From Anaeramoeba flamelloides (taxonomy: Eukaryota > Metamonada > Anaeramoebidae), in NCBI GenBank assembly GCA_027625915.1, contig JANTQA010000029.1, forward strand, positions 3,534,001-3,598,000: a stretch of 64,000 nucleotides of DNA. Direction: 5' to 3'. Positions 1 to 12,700 of the stretch are shown in pieces. The notes under the pieces are model-generated. The model was not told the DNA's origin, ran no database searches, and saw only the letters and a list, made by a program, of their open reading frames with translations. Positions within the stretch are counted from its first letter, which is position 1. Each line of letters starts with the position of its first letter. A program made the position numbers and the translations under genes.

Positions 1-134
1 TTTACTTTTTTTCCAAAAAAGTTCTCAATAAATTTATAATAAGCAAAATTTCAAAAGGGTGTTGAAACAAATCACAAAAAAATTCCCAAAAAATGTAATT
101 GAATTGATCTAATATTTCTGGAAAAAAAGTGAAA

Positions 135-558
135 TAGGTTAAAAAAGTGAAACACGGTTTTTAATTGGGAACATTAATAGAATCAAAAAATGAAAAGTGA
201 GATCAATGAATAAAAGAATAAATTAATAAATAAAGACAAAATGAAAGATTCAACACAATAACAGTTTTTTTAATAATATCTTTTGAATGGGTTTTTCTTT
301 GATTGATCAATTATTAAAAATTTGTTCAAACAATTTACTATTTTTGAGATCTCCAAAACCACACTTACAATTTCGATAAATCAAGTAGATTTAAATTGTA
401 TTGGTTGATTTGATTGAAAATAATATAATGGATTAATATTTCAAGTTAATTGGTTTCTTCTTTTTATTGATTTTACTTTTCGTTTTGAGGTTTCTGTGAT
501 TTCTGTGATTCTATTAATGTTCCCAATGAAAAAATGTGTTTCAATTTTTTTCACCAAC
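135..558 (-). mobile_element. MITE-like element, family E copy 1
   Basis: The ends are inverted repeats: AAGTGAAACACGG followed by TTTTTAATTGGGAACATTA on the left, and the reverse complement of a close variant on the right. The interior is the reverse complement of the second copy at 51354-51798, so the two copies lie in opposite orientation. There is no open reading frame, so it is non-autonomous. Confidence 0.75.
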
Positions 559-1149
559 GGTAAACTCTTTTTTCATATAAAAGGATATATCCCTAAAATC
601 ACTTAATAAACTAAACAGTAATATTTTTAAGTTTCATCGAGAAAGATTCGGAAAATATCGATGTTTTATCAATTTTTATCTTTTTTTCTTTTGAGTTAAT
701 TGTTTCAATTCTATTTAAAAATTTCCACACCAAATCCAATATCCCTTTTAATTGGAAAGGAAATTTGTTTCAAGGATTAGGTATTTAATTTTTTTTAAAA
801 TGTTGTTCGTTTGGGTAAAACAAGACAGCAATTTTTCGATCCAAAAAATTGTTTATATATTTAACTTTTTTAAAGCAAAATGTTTTGCAAATAGTAACAC
901 AATTTTCAAAAAAAGAAAAAATAAATGAGAATTTGAAAATCAAATCAAAAGAAAATACTTTAAAAAGAAAAAGAAAATAGCAAAGAAGCCACCATAAATT
1001 TTAAATAGTATTTAAACTATTTTTCAAAAATGTTAGCTCACATTGTAATGTTATTGAAAGTGGTTTTGTCGGATTTTATCCCAGATTTGTATCAAAAAAA
1101 TTTTTCAATTTTTGTTAGATAAGAACCATTTTTTGAAATTTTAAGTCAA

Positions 1150-1151
1150 AT

Positions 1152-1186
<35 letters not shown>

Positions 1187-1188
1187 TT
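1150..1188. repeat. (TTTA)n microsatellite
   Basis: About nine to ten near-perfect TTTA units in a row. Confidence 0.95.
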
Positions 1189-1480
1189 GTTTTTTAGAGA
1201 AAGGAGTAATCAAAGAAAATTTACTAAATAAAAAAAGAGAAGAAGAAAAATAATTAAAACATTAAAGTAAAAAAATATTATATTATTTACATGACCAAAT
1301 TAAAAATTATCCACGTCCTGAACCAGGAGGAGTAAAAACCCGATAGAAAGATTATTAATAAATTTTAAGTCAAATTTATTAATTTGATTTTTAAAATTTA
1401 TGTTTTTCTTTTTCTTTTTCATTCTTTTTCTTTTTCTTTTTCTTTTTTTTTTTTTCTTTCTTTTTCTTCTTCTTTTCTTT

Positions 1481-1483
<3 letters not shown>

Positions 1484-1574
<91 letters not shown>
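1484..1574. repeat. Long poly-T tract
   Basis: About 90 consecutive T interrupted by a single A, preceded by a T/C-rich run from about 1405. Open frames here encode only Phe (or Lys on the other strand) and are not genes. Confidence 0.95.
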
Positions 1575-1578
<4 letters not shown>

Positions 1579-2383
1579 AACTTTTTTTGCAAAAGATCAA
1601 GTTGAATAAAAGATAAGATCTTAAAAAATGCAATAAACATTCAAAAAAATATAACAAAGTAATATCGTTTAAAAGTTTATATATTTATTATCAAAAAATC
1701 TTATTGTTAGTGCTTTTTTTAATTGGAAGTTCAGTAATTATAAACCGTCATTCTTAAATCAAAAATTGTGATTCACTTTTTTTTAGGTTTTGATGTGATA
1801 TTTTTACATTTTTGTAATATTAGGCTTTTCTGTTTATAATAATTAAAAAGTGGATTATTAATAAGATATAAATAATTAGTCGTCATTGAATACTAAAGAA
1901 TGATTTTTTTTTTTCCATTTAGTATTTTGAGTGGGTTCACGAATGTTGAAATAGAGTTTATATTTTATTAATTTTCTTTAATTGAAACATTTAATAAAGT
2001 AGAGTATTTCAAACAAAAAACAATTTATTTTTTAATTTTTGTTTGTAACCACAAGAAAAACGAAAATATGATTTCTCAATTTTTTTTTTTCTTTTTATAT
2101 TACAGCATTTCCAAATTTATATGATTCGTTCAGACTTGTATCAGTAAAATTTCAAATCAAAGGTCAGAACCTTTTTTTAACGTATTATTATTGTAATTAT
2201 TAAGATTTTTCAAGTAATAAATAATAATAATTTAAATAATAATTAGAGATATTGAGTGTATTTTTAATCTTATTCTCCATAAAGATGAAATGTTAAGAAC
2301 AAAAATTTTATCAATTACAAAAATGATGGAACACTTTTTTTGTAATAGAATTTATCAAGAAATTTCTACATTTTTTTTGGATA

Positions 2384-2911
2384 TAAACCATTTTCCAGTC
2401 AAAAGTGGCCCGTTATGGGTGAATTGCATATGTTTTAAGAGTTTGAATTGATATTAGACGAAAAATTTATTTTGGAAATAACAAATTTAAATCATTTTTA
2501 GGCTTTTTTTTACATTTTTTTTTTCGATGGTTTTTTGATTCCCTAATTGATTTGCAAAAATTTATTTTATTGCAAGATAGATAGTCAGTTATTAAAAACA
2601 TGTTATTCCAATGTTATTGAGACAGTAAAAATGATTGTAGAAAAACCATATTAATTTCTATTGGAATTTTATTTTGATCTTCAATAGGAGATCAAAATGA
2701 ACCTGTTGTTTTTCTCTATGAATCTCAGAATTTGAGTTTTTTCTATTTTTAAGAAAATATATTGATTTATTAGTTTAATTTCAGGCGGATATCAACTATT
2801 CTTTGATTTTTATTATTCTACTTATTTCTTATTTAATCTTCAAAGGTAATTTATAAAAAATATTTGATATTTGAAAAAAATGTTGAGCAACTTTGACTAA
2901 AACAAAGTTTA
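2384..2911. mobile_element. MITE-like element, family C copy 1
   Basis: About 528 bp bounded by imperfect inverted ends of the form TAAACYNTTTTNCAGTCAAAG. It is homologous over its length to 33564-34262, which carries the same ends plus an extra inserted element. There is no coding potential. Confidence 0.7.
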
Positions 2912-3289
2912 CTTTTCTAAAAAAAAGAAATCTATTAAAATTTAATTCAAAACGACTAATGAATTGTTTTTAAAAGTGACGCTGTTTTTGATATCATTTT
3001 AAAAATTAATTGACTTTCCTTTAATTTCGGGTTAAATTCTAAAGGTATTCTATTTAATTTTCTAAGAGTCGTTAATTTCTAGAATAATTAACTCTTTTTT
3101 AATCATTTGATTTTGAGATCTTGTAAATCAAAACAATCTTTCTTTTATTTTATATTTTCTGTGATTCATTTAGTAAGTAAATTTATCATTGTTGATGATT
3201 TCTATTGTTGTTATTTTACAACCACTTTCTAATGTATATACATAAGTGCAAAAATAATTTCTTAATTTTACAAGTTTTTTTGATAAAAT

Positions 3290-3605
3290 TTAAGGTTTTT
3301 TCATTAACGTAGATACTTTTCCGGTATGCCCCAAGGGACAAGAAACTTTCCAGTGCAATTGTTGTATTTAGTAACATTCTATTATATTTAAAATGGAAAG
3401 AAAGTGGTTTGGAGATATAAACAGAAATTGAAAATCTGACAATACTTTTTCCAAAATCAAAAAAGCAAACAAACAAACAAGACCAAATTTCCTCAATGGT
3501 CAATTAAATGCAATAGAATGTAATTCAAAACATCGAATTTAATGACAAGTGAACTCCCTTGGGGCATACCGGAAAAGTATCTACATTAATGAAAAAAAAA
3601 CACAA
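3290..3605. mobile_element. Hairpin MITE-like element, family G
   Basis: A near-perfect inverted repeat of about 45 bp (key part: GATACTTTTCCGGTATGCC then CCAAGGGA) begins near 3297 and returns in reverse complement near 3550-3598, enclosing about 200 bp. This is the only copy I see in the window. A 95-residue open frame on the minus strand lies inside it and looks incidental. Confidence 0.75.
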
Positions 3606-3749
3606 CTTTATCAAAACAACTTTGATGTTTCATTTTCTTTGACTAAAAGTGTAAAAAATGATTTCTTAAATATCATAGTTTCGTTCACACAATAGAAGAA
3701 CACAGATTACTAAATTCCCATAAATGCCAAGTTATTAAAGATGCAAATA

Positions 3750-5044
3750 TTAATAAATATTCAAAAGAAGAGAAAAAAAAAAAAATGATGATTTTACTAA
3801 AGAATTTTGGGATGTTTCCATTATTTTTAAATCAAATATTGCTTGTTTAATATTTTTCTCTTTATTGTTGTTTGGATTCTTTTTATAATTTCCATCTTTT
3901 TTTGTTTTTTGATTGTTTGGTTGATTAATATTATTTTTTTCTGTTTTCAATTGTCTGATTGCTTCTAGGAATTCAATTTTTTTGAGTTTTCCAATTTGGA
4001 AATCCTGAGAAAATAAATCAGTAAATTGGATTTTATTTTCTTTTTCTTCCTTACCGAAAAGTTGTTGCAATTCTTTTAAGATTAAATTCTTGTTTTCGTT
4101 TGCTTGTTCAACTTCTTTTTCTTTTTCTTTTTCTATTTCTATTTCTATTTCTAGATCTTTTTCTTTTAATAATTTGGAATTTTTTTTGGTTGTTAATTTA
4201 ATTGTTGGCCCAGATTTAATTGGTTCATTTATAATTTGGAATAATAAATTTTCTTTTTGTTCCATTTCCTCAAGATAACTTTGTTTCAATTAAAAAATTC
4301 AACAAAAGAAGTTAAAGTATTAAAAAAAAATCAACGAATTTGAATGAATTTGAAGAAAAAGAAAAATGTAAAGAAAGGTGGTATTACTTTTTTAGAATTT
4401 CTTTTCCTTTTGATTCGTATGTTTTTTCTTCTATTTTTGATTATTTTTTGAGAATGGTATTTTTTTTTGTAAACAAACATTAAAAATGGGTTTAAAAATA
4501 AATAACAAAAATTGTATTAAAAAAAATGAAAAAAAAAACCAATTTGGAGAAAGATTGTTGTGTTATATTGAAGGGACAAGATTATTACCTTCTTGACTAT
4601 TTTCGATCAACTCGAGGTTTTTATTCTCGGTTTCATTGGTTTTGTTCGTTCTTTGTTTTCAAAAAAAAGATAAATAAAAAGAAAAAAGAAAAAAAAGAAA
4701 AGAAGATCGTTTTTTGAATGTTGGTTAATGGAAAATTTGGAATCTTTTTTTATTTTAAGGATAACTGAAACAGTTAATGATCGTTGGTCAATTAAAAAAT
4801 AGACTTACTTTGGATCGGAAAGCGATTTTTGAATAAACTGAAATCTTTTTGCAAGATCGTTTTCAGTTTGTGTTGTTCCTTTAATTTCTCCTTCAAGCAT
4901 GGAGACTTTTTTTATTAATCTTGTTTTTTCTTTTTCCCAAAGAATTTGATCTTGTTCAAACTTTTGAAATTCCTCTGTGAAATAGCTAAATAGCCCATCC
5001 AATGTATACCCAGAAGTGTCAATTGTTTCAAAAATTGATTCCAT
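3750..5044 (-). CDS. Striatin-like N-terminal region (STRIPAK scaffold), two exons seen
   Basis: Exon 1 is 5044-4809 and exon 2 starts at 4278. The donor GTAAGT at 4808 and the acceptor AG at 4280-4279 join in frame (236 nt, then phase 2). Residues about 11-75 match the striatin-family N-terminal domain: GYTLDG, then FxxFEQDQ, LWEKEKTRL, MLEGEIKG and a coiled coil. Exon 2 continues as charged, low-complexity sequence (alternating Glu/Ile and Glu/Lys, then Asn/Lys-rich). Striatins scaffold the STRIPAK PP2A-kinase complex and normally end in WD40 repeats, which are absent here. Read straight through, the protein would stop at 3750 with 254 residues, but its last residues come from an A-tract and look non-coding. 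A donor-like GTAAAA at 3797 (phase 0) would end exon 2 at 3798, with further exons left of the window. Striatin identity is fairly sure; the 3' end is not. Confidence 0.75.
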
Positions 5045-5656
5045 GAATGATAAACAATTTTTTAAATAATAATAAAGTTTAAAAAAATAAAAATACCTTG
5101 ATTTCCAATATATTCATTTTATTGTGTTTTTTTATGTTTAAAATAGCTGAAATAATAAAAAAGATTGTGTTGTATCATAGGTGTAAGTCAATGTTATTTT
5201 TTTCATCTCTGATTTAGCTTGAACGTATTTTGAATTTTCTAAAAGTCAATTTATTAACTGTATTTTTTTCTTTATAAAATTGGTATTGAAGAGTTTAAGA
5301 CTAATAGGCTGGCGGGTATATTGAAAAAAAATATTGGTTTTTGACTTATATTGGGGTTCTGTAATTGGACAAATTTTATTTATACTATCTATTTGATAAT
5401 TGAATATAGGGATTTTTTTTTATTTATATCCGAAAATATCTGAATATTTTACTGAAAAATATTTCCAAACATATATTAGTATAGTTCTATTAAAGGTTCT
5501 ATATTAACAAACCACAATTATTAAAAAAAAAAAAAAAAAAAGGAATCAACATATAAATGTTTTTTAAAAAAAGAATTGTCAATATTATAGAATAAATAAC
5601 ATAAATATAGTGACTGAAAAATTCAAAATACTTATATTTTGCAAAATAGAAATATA

Positions 5657-6141
5657 GTAGGGAAAAAAATACCGGACATGAAAAAAATCCCGGACAAGAT
5701 TTTTAATTGTGGGTATTAGTAAAATTTTTGTCTAATTTCAATCAAATCCTTATTATAAATAACCAATTTTTTTATGATATTAGTAATAAACCTACCTAAA
5801 GTGCATCAAAGTAAGGTGTTTCTAGAATACTCGAGTAATTGCTTGATAGTCCTATGTTGATCAACTTTTTTTGAAAAACAATCGAGTTTTATAGAGGTTT
5901 ACTAGAGTTTGGAAAATGATAATTTTTCTTCTTGTTTTTTGATTGATTGAATGGTGTTTTGAACAAGTGTGATTTCATCAATCATCATTCTAATAAGTGG
6001 GGGGGTTATAATTGAAAAAGTTCGATTCTTAAAAAAAGGATTTGATTTTAAATAAATGAAATTACACGATAATTTTACTAATATTCACAATTAAAAATCT
6101 TGTCCGGGATTTTTTTCATGTCCGGTATTTTTTTCACTGCT
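5657..6141. mobile_element. MITE-like element, family A copy 1
   Basis: Long inverted ends read: AAAAATACCGGACATG, then AAAAAAATCCCGGACAAG, then ATTTTTAATTGTG and ATATTAGTAAAATT. The same series returns in reverse complement at 6075-6141. It is about 485 bp with no reading frame. It is homologous to copies at 26351-26840, 33346-35048 (split) and 34266-34756. Confidence 0.9.
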
Positions 6142-7322
6142 CTATATAAAATCTAGATTGATTTCAGAGTAAAAATTTTCCTTTGGGCGTTCGTGTTTCT
6201 TATTTGTTAATTTACCCAAATCTGAGAAAGTACGTGTTTCCAGAAAGATACAAATATATTTATAAAAAAAACTTCATTATTAACTTTCACAAACGAATCA
6301 TTCTTTTTATAAGAGTTCAATTTTACCCAAATAAAAATTCAGTAAAAAGATCGTGTTCCTTTTTTTGGGTTTTAAGATCGAGTTAAAAAAGAAAAATTTA
6401 CAAAAGAGAAAATAAATATAGAGAAGAAAGCAAGTTTAACAAAAATCTTATTAAATAGTATCAATGTAGATCAGTTATTGAAATGACCTTTGAAAAGTTA
6501 TAAATATCGCTTTAAATTTTCAGATAATAAAGAAAATAGGTGAACTAAAGAATATTCCTTAAATAGTACACTTACCATTGGTTGTTTTGAAGAATTAAAG
6601 AAGAACAATATATTATAACACGGTTGATTGAGAAACTATCATTTATTTATCTTTTACTCTTTATCTTTAGTTCTTGTCACTGTTGATCAAAGGTATCGAT
6701 CGACCTGTTAAATTAATTAAAACAAATAACAATAAAATACTTGATCTGATCTTGATTGAATCAAGTATCTTTTTTGTTATTTTTTTAAAATATTAAATAA
6801 TTTTATTCTTCAAAATCTTTTCTTTGATCTGCCAAAAATTTTACTTTGACACAAAATCTTTGAATTTAATGGAATATCACCAACTATTTTATTTAGTTTA
6901 ATTATTATTTCAATATAAAGCAATTTAGATCAAAATTTAAACAACTATTGTGATTTAAATCAATAATCACCATCTTTGGGATTGTAAATATTTTAAGTAA
7001 TCTAATAATTTTCAATTATTAAATATTATTGTTAAAACTTTGCATTAAATTGGAAAAGAAAATTTCAAATCATTTAAAATATATTATTATTTCTTTTTTT
7101 TTTCAATTAATCAATCCCAAGTTTCTCGGTACATGATAGTCAACCCATATTTAATTAATTTCGTAATTTAAATTTTGGCAAAAGTTTTTATTAAAAAATG
7201 TGATTTCAAAGATTTTTGTTCTAGTATTTTGAAATAAAAACAAGACATAGCTTGTTGCATATTGTTATTTTATTCAAAAAACAAAAAAAAATTCAAAAAT
7301 TTCAAAAATTAACAATTAAAAT

Positions 7323-7850
7323 ATATTCCAAAAATTTGGACATAGTTTAAACAGTTGAAAAAATAACAATACTGCACTTTAACATTCAATTTTTAGACAA
7401 TTTTAATTTTTGAAACTATTTCATTTTTTGTCTTTTTTGTTTTGTTTTCATTTCCTTTTTTGCAGTTACATTATCTATTTCTTTAGATATGAAATTTTTT
7501 TTTAATGGTTGATAGAAGGTTAGTGTTGAGTTTGTTAAATTGAAAAATAACATATATTTAGTAGAATTATCTTATCATCTGATCAATCAACAATAGTTGG
7601 TGAAATTTCAACAAATTTAACAATACATTTTTTGTTAAGCTCGTTTCTTTATTTTGGACACACCAGTTATTATTTTTGAGTTTTATATTTTTTTCTTTTA
7701 TTTTGATTAAAATGATTATTTATTAAAACATTCATTGGGTAACTTAAATGTGGTTTTATATTACATTTGGAAAAAATACAATAAATTGGGTTTTTTTTTT
7801 GCCTATTTTTGATTTTGGGTGTGTCCAACTTTTTGGAATGGGGTTTAGAT
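7323..7850. mobile_element. MITE-like element, family B copy 1
   Basis: Ends contain TTCCAAAAATTTGGACA on the left and its inverted counterpart near GTGTCCAAC and TTTTTGGAATGGGGTTTA on the right. It is about 530 bp. Four other copies lie at 39665-40198, 45625-46156, 59755-60281 and 61735-62276. End sequence and length recall non-autonomous Tc1/mariner-like elements. No transposase is present. Confidence 0.85.
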
Positions 7851-8287
7851 CTATTATAACTACTTTCTTATCAACGACAAGGTACTAAAGATTTGAAATA
7901 AGATCATTAATTTAAAAGACGAACATGGATTTTACCTTCTTAAAAAAAACTAATATTTCAATTTTTGTAATTTATTAACCTGGAGAATAAAATATATCTG
8001 TTTTAGTAATCGTTTAACAATTGAATTTTTTAAAACCATTAAAAAAAAAAAAAAAAAAAAAAAAATTATAAAAGAACAATGTATTTTTTAAATATGAGTA
8101 CAAAATATTTAAAAAAATATCAATAAAATAAATTTTATGAATTGATTCCAAAAAATGAAAAAAAGTAAAAAATGAAATTTGTTAAAAAAAGAATAATTTT
8201 AGAAATGGAAAAAAAAAAAAATCAGAAGAAGAAAAAGAAGAAGAAGGAAAGAATAAATCTTCTTAGTATTGATCTGTATGTATATAC

Positions 8288-9685
8288 TTAGAATTTATAT
8301 TTATACTTTTTCATAAATTTTTTATAAAGTTTTTTATCAACATGTTTCAAAGCGGAAGGTGCTTCAGCAAATAAAACAAAATAAGTCATTACGCCACTTG
8401 AAACTACACTAAAGGCAGTAATTGTTACAAAAATGCCTATAAATATTCCAATGAAAGCGAAAATAAAAGCAATCCAGATATTTTTATATTTCATGTAAAT
8501 CATAGCCATTGATACAATACCTACAATAAGTCCACTTATAATGCCAGCACATACAAGTACTTTTCCAATAAGGTCATCTATTTAATAAATTCAATTAATT
8601 TAAAATACAAGAAATTTTTAATTAATTATTAGCATCGAAAATGAAATTTTGTATACTTTTTTTTCTTTTAATGAATATTTTATCTTTTTTTTTTTTTGTT
8701 TTTTTTTTTAGTAAATGTATTATTTTGATTAAAAATCAGTTTCAAATGTAGTTTTTTGAAAATAAAAAAAAATTCAAAATATCTTGTTTATTTCAAAAAA
8801 GGATTGATTTAATTGATTGAAATCAATCAAAATTCTAAAAGAAATTTAATTCAACTCCAGTTTTGATTCTAAAATAATTTTTATGTCATTCCTTCAATAA
8901 ACAGAAAGATACATTTAAGTTTTTCATATTTGAAAATCGATTTAAAATTGCAAATAACCATTTCATCAAAAAAAGGCAAAGTGTCTATAAATTTTCCTTT
9001 ATCAAAAAAAAAAAATAAGCAAATTAAAAAAGTTACCATTAATTAATGCCATTACACCACGTTGTTTGAGCATTCTAAAAGTGGCTTTCGCGCATTTGAT
9101 ATAACCCTTGCCATATACTGCAACATGCACAAGAGCATAAGCATTGATCCATTCAGCGATCCATTCAATACAAGCAAGTAGACAAAGAGCAATACATCTG
9201 GCGAAGCCATTATTTGAGTTCCTTTGGCTTCTGACCATTGCTCTGATAGTTTTGATAATAGCGATTACTAAGGATCCGAAGCAAATTGAACCAAATGATT
9301 TAGTAGTTGCTCTTTTAAATGATTTCATTGTTGGATCTTCTGGCATTTCACCTTTTAAGAAATAATAATTACCAAAGACACCACAGCAGGTAACATGTAC
9401 AACATTTGTAATAGTGGTACTTACCCAATAGTACATTAAAACAACCCAGAAATAAAAGGCCCTATTGTTGATTTGAGATGAACGATGGGCAATAAAGGCC
9501 CATGCAATAAACCAGACTACTTGAACAATTACTCCAAAGAAAATAGATATATTTATCATGGATGGATATTTTTTGGTAACTTTAACAACTGCTTCTAGCA
9601 TAACTTTTGCCTATTTTTGGTTTTTATTTGATTATTTAAAGGCGTTTGTTCATTGGGTTAATATAATACAATATAATAGTATATG

Positions 9686-9752
<67 letters not shown>

Positions 9753-12700
9753 TCATTTTAACTGGGTTAATGTATTTGAATTATTTATTAATCAAATTAA
9801 AATATTTGATAAAAACTTTATAAATTTAAAAAAAAATAAAAAAAAAAATTACAAATGGAATTCTTCGTGACCATATTTTGTAAAGGAGAAGAGAAATTAA
9901 AAAAAAAATTCCAAAAAGCACACCGCCAACATAATTCTTAACAAAGAAAAAAACAACCATGATTACGAATAACCAGATACTGTTTGAAATTAAAACGAAT
10001 TTTAATAAAGCCTTTGCGTGTTTTTGCATAATCTTTAACCAAGCAAATGATAAAAATATTGAAAGAACACCCATTACAGCAAAAGTAAGTAATATATAGC
10101 TAATATCGACAATATCAAAAAAACTCACGCTAGCTGTGTTATCACTGTCATTGTTGTCGGTGTCGTTACTGTCGTTGTCGTTGTTATCGTTGTTTGGGGG
10201 TTGAACAGTATAACCAACCTAAAAAGAAAAAAAAGAAGAAGAAAATATGCGATAAATTGAAAATAATATAGAAGAAAAAAAAAATGATTTTAGAAGTATT
10301 ATTTTTTAGAAAATTAATTTTTTAAAATGTGGAAAATTAATGTTTTTCCAATTTCCATAAAATACGTTATAAAAGAAAATAAAATTGTTTTCTGTACTAT
10401 TTTTTTTTCAACTTTGACTTTTTTTCTTTACAATGGTAATAAATATAAGTTGTGAATATTATTAAAAAAAAAAAAATTCAATCAAATTTTTGTTTAATCT
10501 GTTTGTTGTGGAATCTAGATTTTATTCACAATTAATTGAAGTATAAACGCTGAAACAATTGAAGTATAAATGTAGATGTAATTAAAGTATAAATGTAGAA
10601 GCAATTGGTATGAAAGTTTTTGTTTGGTTTTGGTTAATATGGGAAATAATCATTAATAAAGGGAGTATATATATATATATCCCCTAGAACTACAAATAAC
10701 CTAATTGCCTTTGAAATAAAATTTTTATTTTGAATTGTTCTCAAAAGATTTTAAGATATAGAATTTATAAACAATTTTCTTGGAAAGAAAATTTTTATAA
10801 TTAAAAATTGTATAGTTACCTACTACAATAAAAAATAACTTGAAAAAAATTTTTTCTTCATTTGAAAAATTGTTCTTGGTTATTGTGGTTCCATTATTTT
10901 TTAAAATTTTATCCAAAAAAAAAATATTTTTATTTTTTTTTTGAAAAATTTGTCTAAACTTCAAAAACTTGTTAGTTTTAAAGATTAAAACACATAATAC
11001 TTTACTCGAAATTTTTACGGAACATTTGCACCCCAACATTACTTTTAATACTTTATTAAATAATTTATTCATTATAAAAGATATTTTAACATCACATAGA
11101 AATTTTGTTTTATCTATTAATTACCATTCAATAGCAATATATATATTTTAGTATAAATAATCAAAAAATAAAAAAAAATATAAATTAAATTTGAAAAAAA
11201 AATCATATTTTTTTTCATTTGAAAAATTGAAAGTTTTTTCAAAAAATATTATTTTAAATTTAAATTATTGGGTCAAAAAGTTCGAGTAAGATTAATATTT
11301 TTTTTTTTATTTAATTTTTATTTTTTAGTTTTATTTTTTTTGTTTTTTGTTTATTATTTTCTTTTTTTTTTTAAGAGTATTTGAAAAATAAAATGTTGAA
11401 ACCTCCATATTAATTTTCAAAAAATTGAATTTTTGTAATTTATTGTACAATTAATACACTCCCATGAAAAAACCTTCATGTCACCAAAATTATTTTTTCT
11501 AAAGAGACTGAGAAATTTTGAACTGGATATTCCAATGAAAAGGGCCAAAAATCTTTTTAAAAATGAATTTTTTTTCTGAAATGTATGTTTTTTTCAAGAA
11601 TTTCTTTTATGATTATATCGACTCTAATATGAAGCTTATTATTCCTCTTATTTCGAAGTAATAGTATGTTGATTGATTCTTAAAAAAAAGTGAATTTTTC
11701 ATTTTTGGCTCTGGGCCCCTTTGAGTGAAATGGAGTTTAGTTTGGTTATCCTGCCATTTTCAAAAAGTAAAAACAGAAAGTTTTTCAAAAAGTGCAAATA
11801 AAAATATTTCACAACTTAAATGGTACAGTTTGATTATGAATTACTAAAACTTTTTGTTTTTGCTTTTTGGAAATGGCTTGATGGTAATTTTAAATTACTG
11901 TTTTTCTTTTTAATTTGATATTCAATTTTCAAATTTATTATTTTTGAGTAATTTGATCATATAAATGTTATTTTTCTCAAGAAAAAAATATTAAAAAAAA
12001 TATAAAAAATGATGCTATATTTTTCAGATCTACATCACGTGGTATATTATATATTTGATATTATTTTTTTTTTGTTATAATATTTTCTCTATTTTTCTTC
12101 TTCCGTTTTTTTTTTCTTTTCATAAATATTTCTTTAATGACTAGCTTGTTTCAAAAAATAAACAAATTTGTTATTTTTCTATTTTTAAATGGGTGGATGT
12201 TTAAAATCATGAGTGTACATTCATTTTCAAAAAGTGAGTATAATAAGGTTGAAAAAAGTATTGATAAAATCATTCTATTTCAACTTTTAAACTTATTTTC
12301 TCTACTTATATAACAATATTTTTTTTGAAAATTTCATATTAACAAAAATCCATTATTTGTCATGAAACACATCCAAGAAAAAAGGCCACAAAAAGCATTT
12401 ACCATCATAAGATCCAAAAATATGTTTTGGATCTTTTTGAAAAGAATTTAGAAATCATTGATTCGTTTGGAAATATTAGGCGTTTTCTGAATGCAGTTCC
12501 CAGTGGCAATCGGAACACAACGTTTGATTATACAATGTTCTCCGTTTAAATGATTATCTGTTGAAAGAAATTCAAAATATTTCAATTTTGGATTTGAATT
12601 AACATCATTTTTTTTTGATACAAAAAATTTTTGGGTTTTACACTTGCAAATCGGGACAAATTTAAAACAAATTTTTATAACATTGAATGAAAAGATCATT

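Larger units (their letters stand above)
1..3749. other. Gene-poor repeat region at left edge
   Basis: No convincing exon is seen on either strand. The stretch holds an E-family inverted-repeat element, a (TTTA)n microsatellite, a long poly-T tract, a C-family element and a G-family hairpin element, separated by AT-rich sequence without open frames of coding character. It may be the 3' intron of the striatin-like gene to its right, which reads leftwards and lacks its expected C-terminal half. Confidence 0.6.
5045..8287. other. Intergenic region with two MITE-like elements
   Basis: Between the striatin-like gene and the 3' end of the transporter gene. It holds an A-family element (5657-6141) and a B-family element (7323-7850), a poly-A tract at 8040-8065, and otherwise featureless AT-rich sequence. 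A 67-codon open frame at 6183-6386 has no recognisable features. Confidence 0.6.

Noticed and set aside
1300-1350. CGTCCTGAACCA-type stretches (also near 15410) considered as tRNA or RNA gene parts
   Set aside because: No cloverleaf pairing or B-box is present. They are short shared phrases of unknown origin.
1384-1640. Open frames rich in Phe (plus) or Lys (minus)
   Set aside because: They are translations of the poly-T tract and its T/C-rich shoulder.
10725-11151. Open frames of 115 and 60 codons on opposite strands
   Set aside because: They lie in the transporter intron, are rich in Phe, Lys, Ile and Asn only, and overlap each other antisense.
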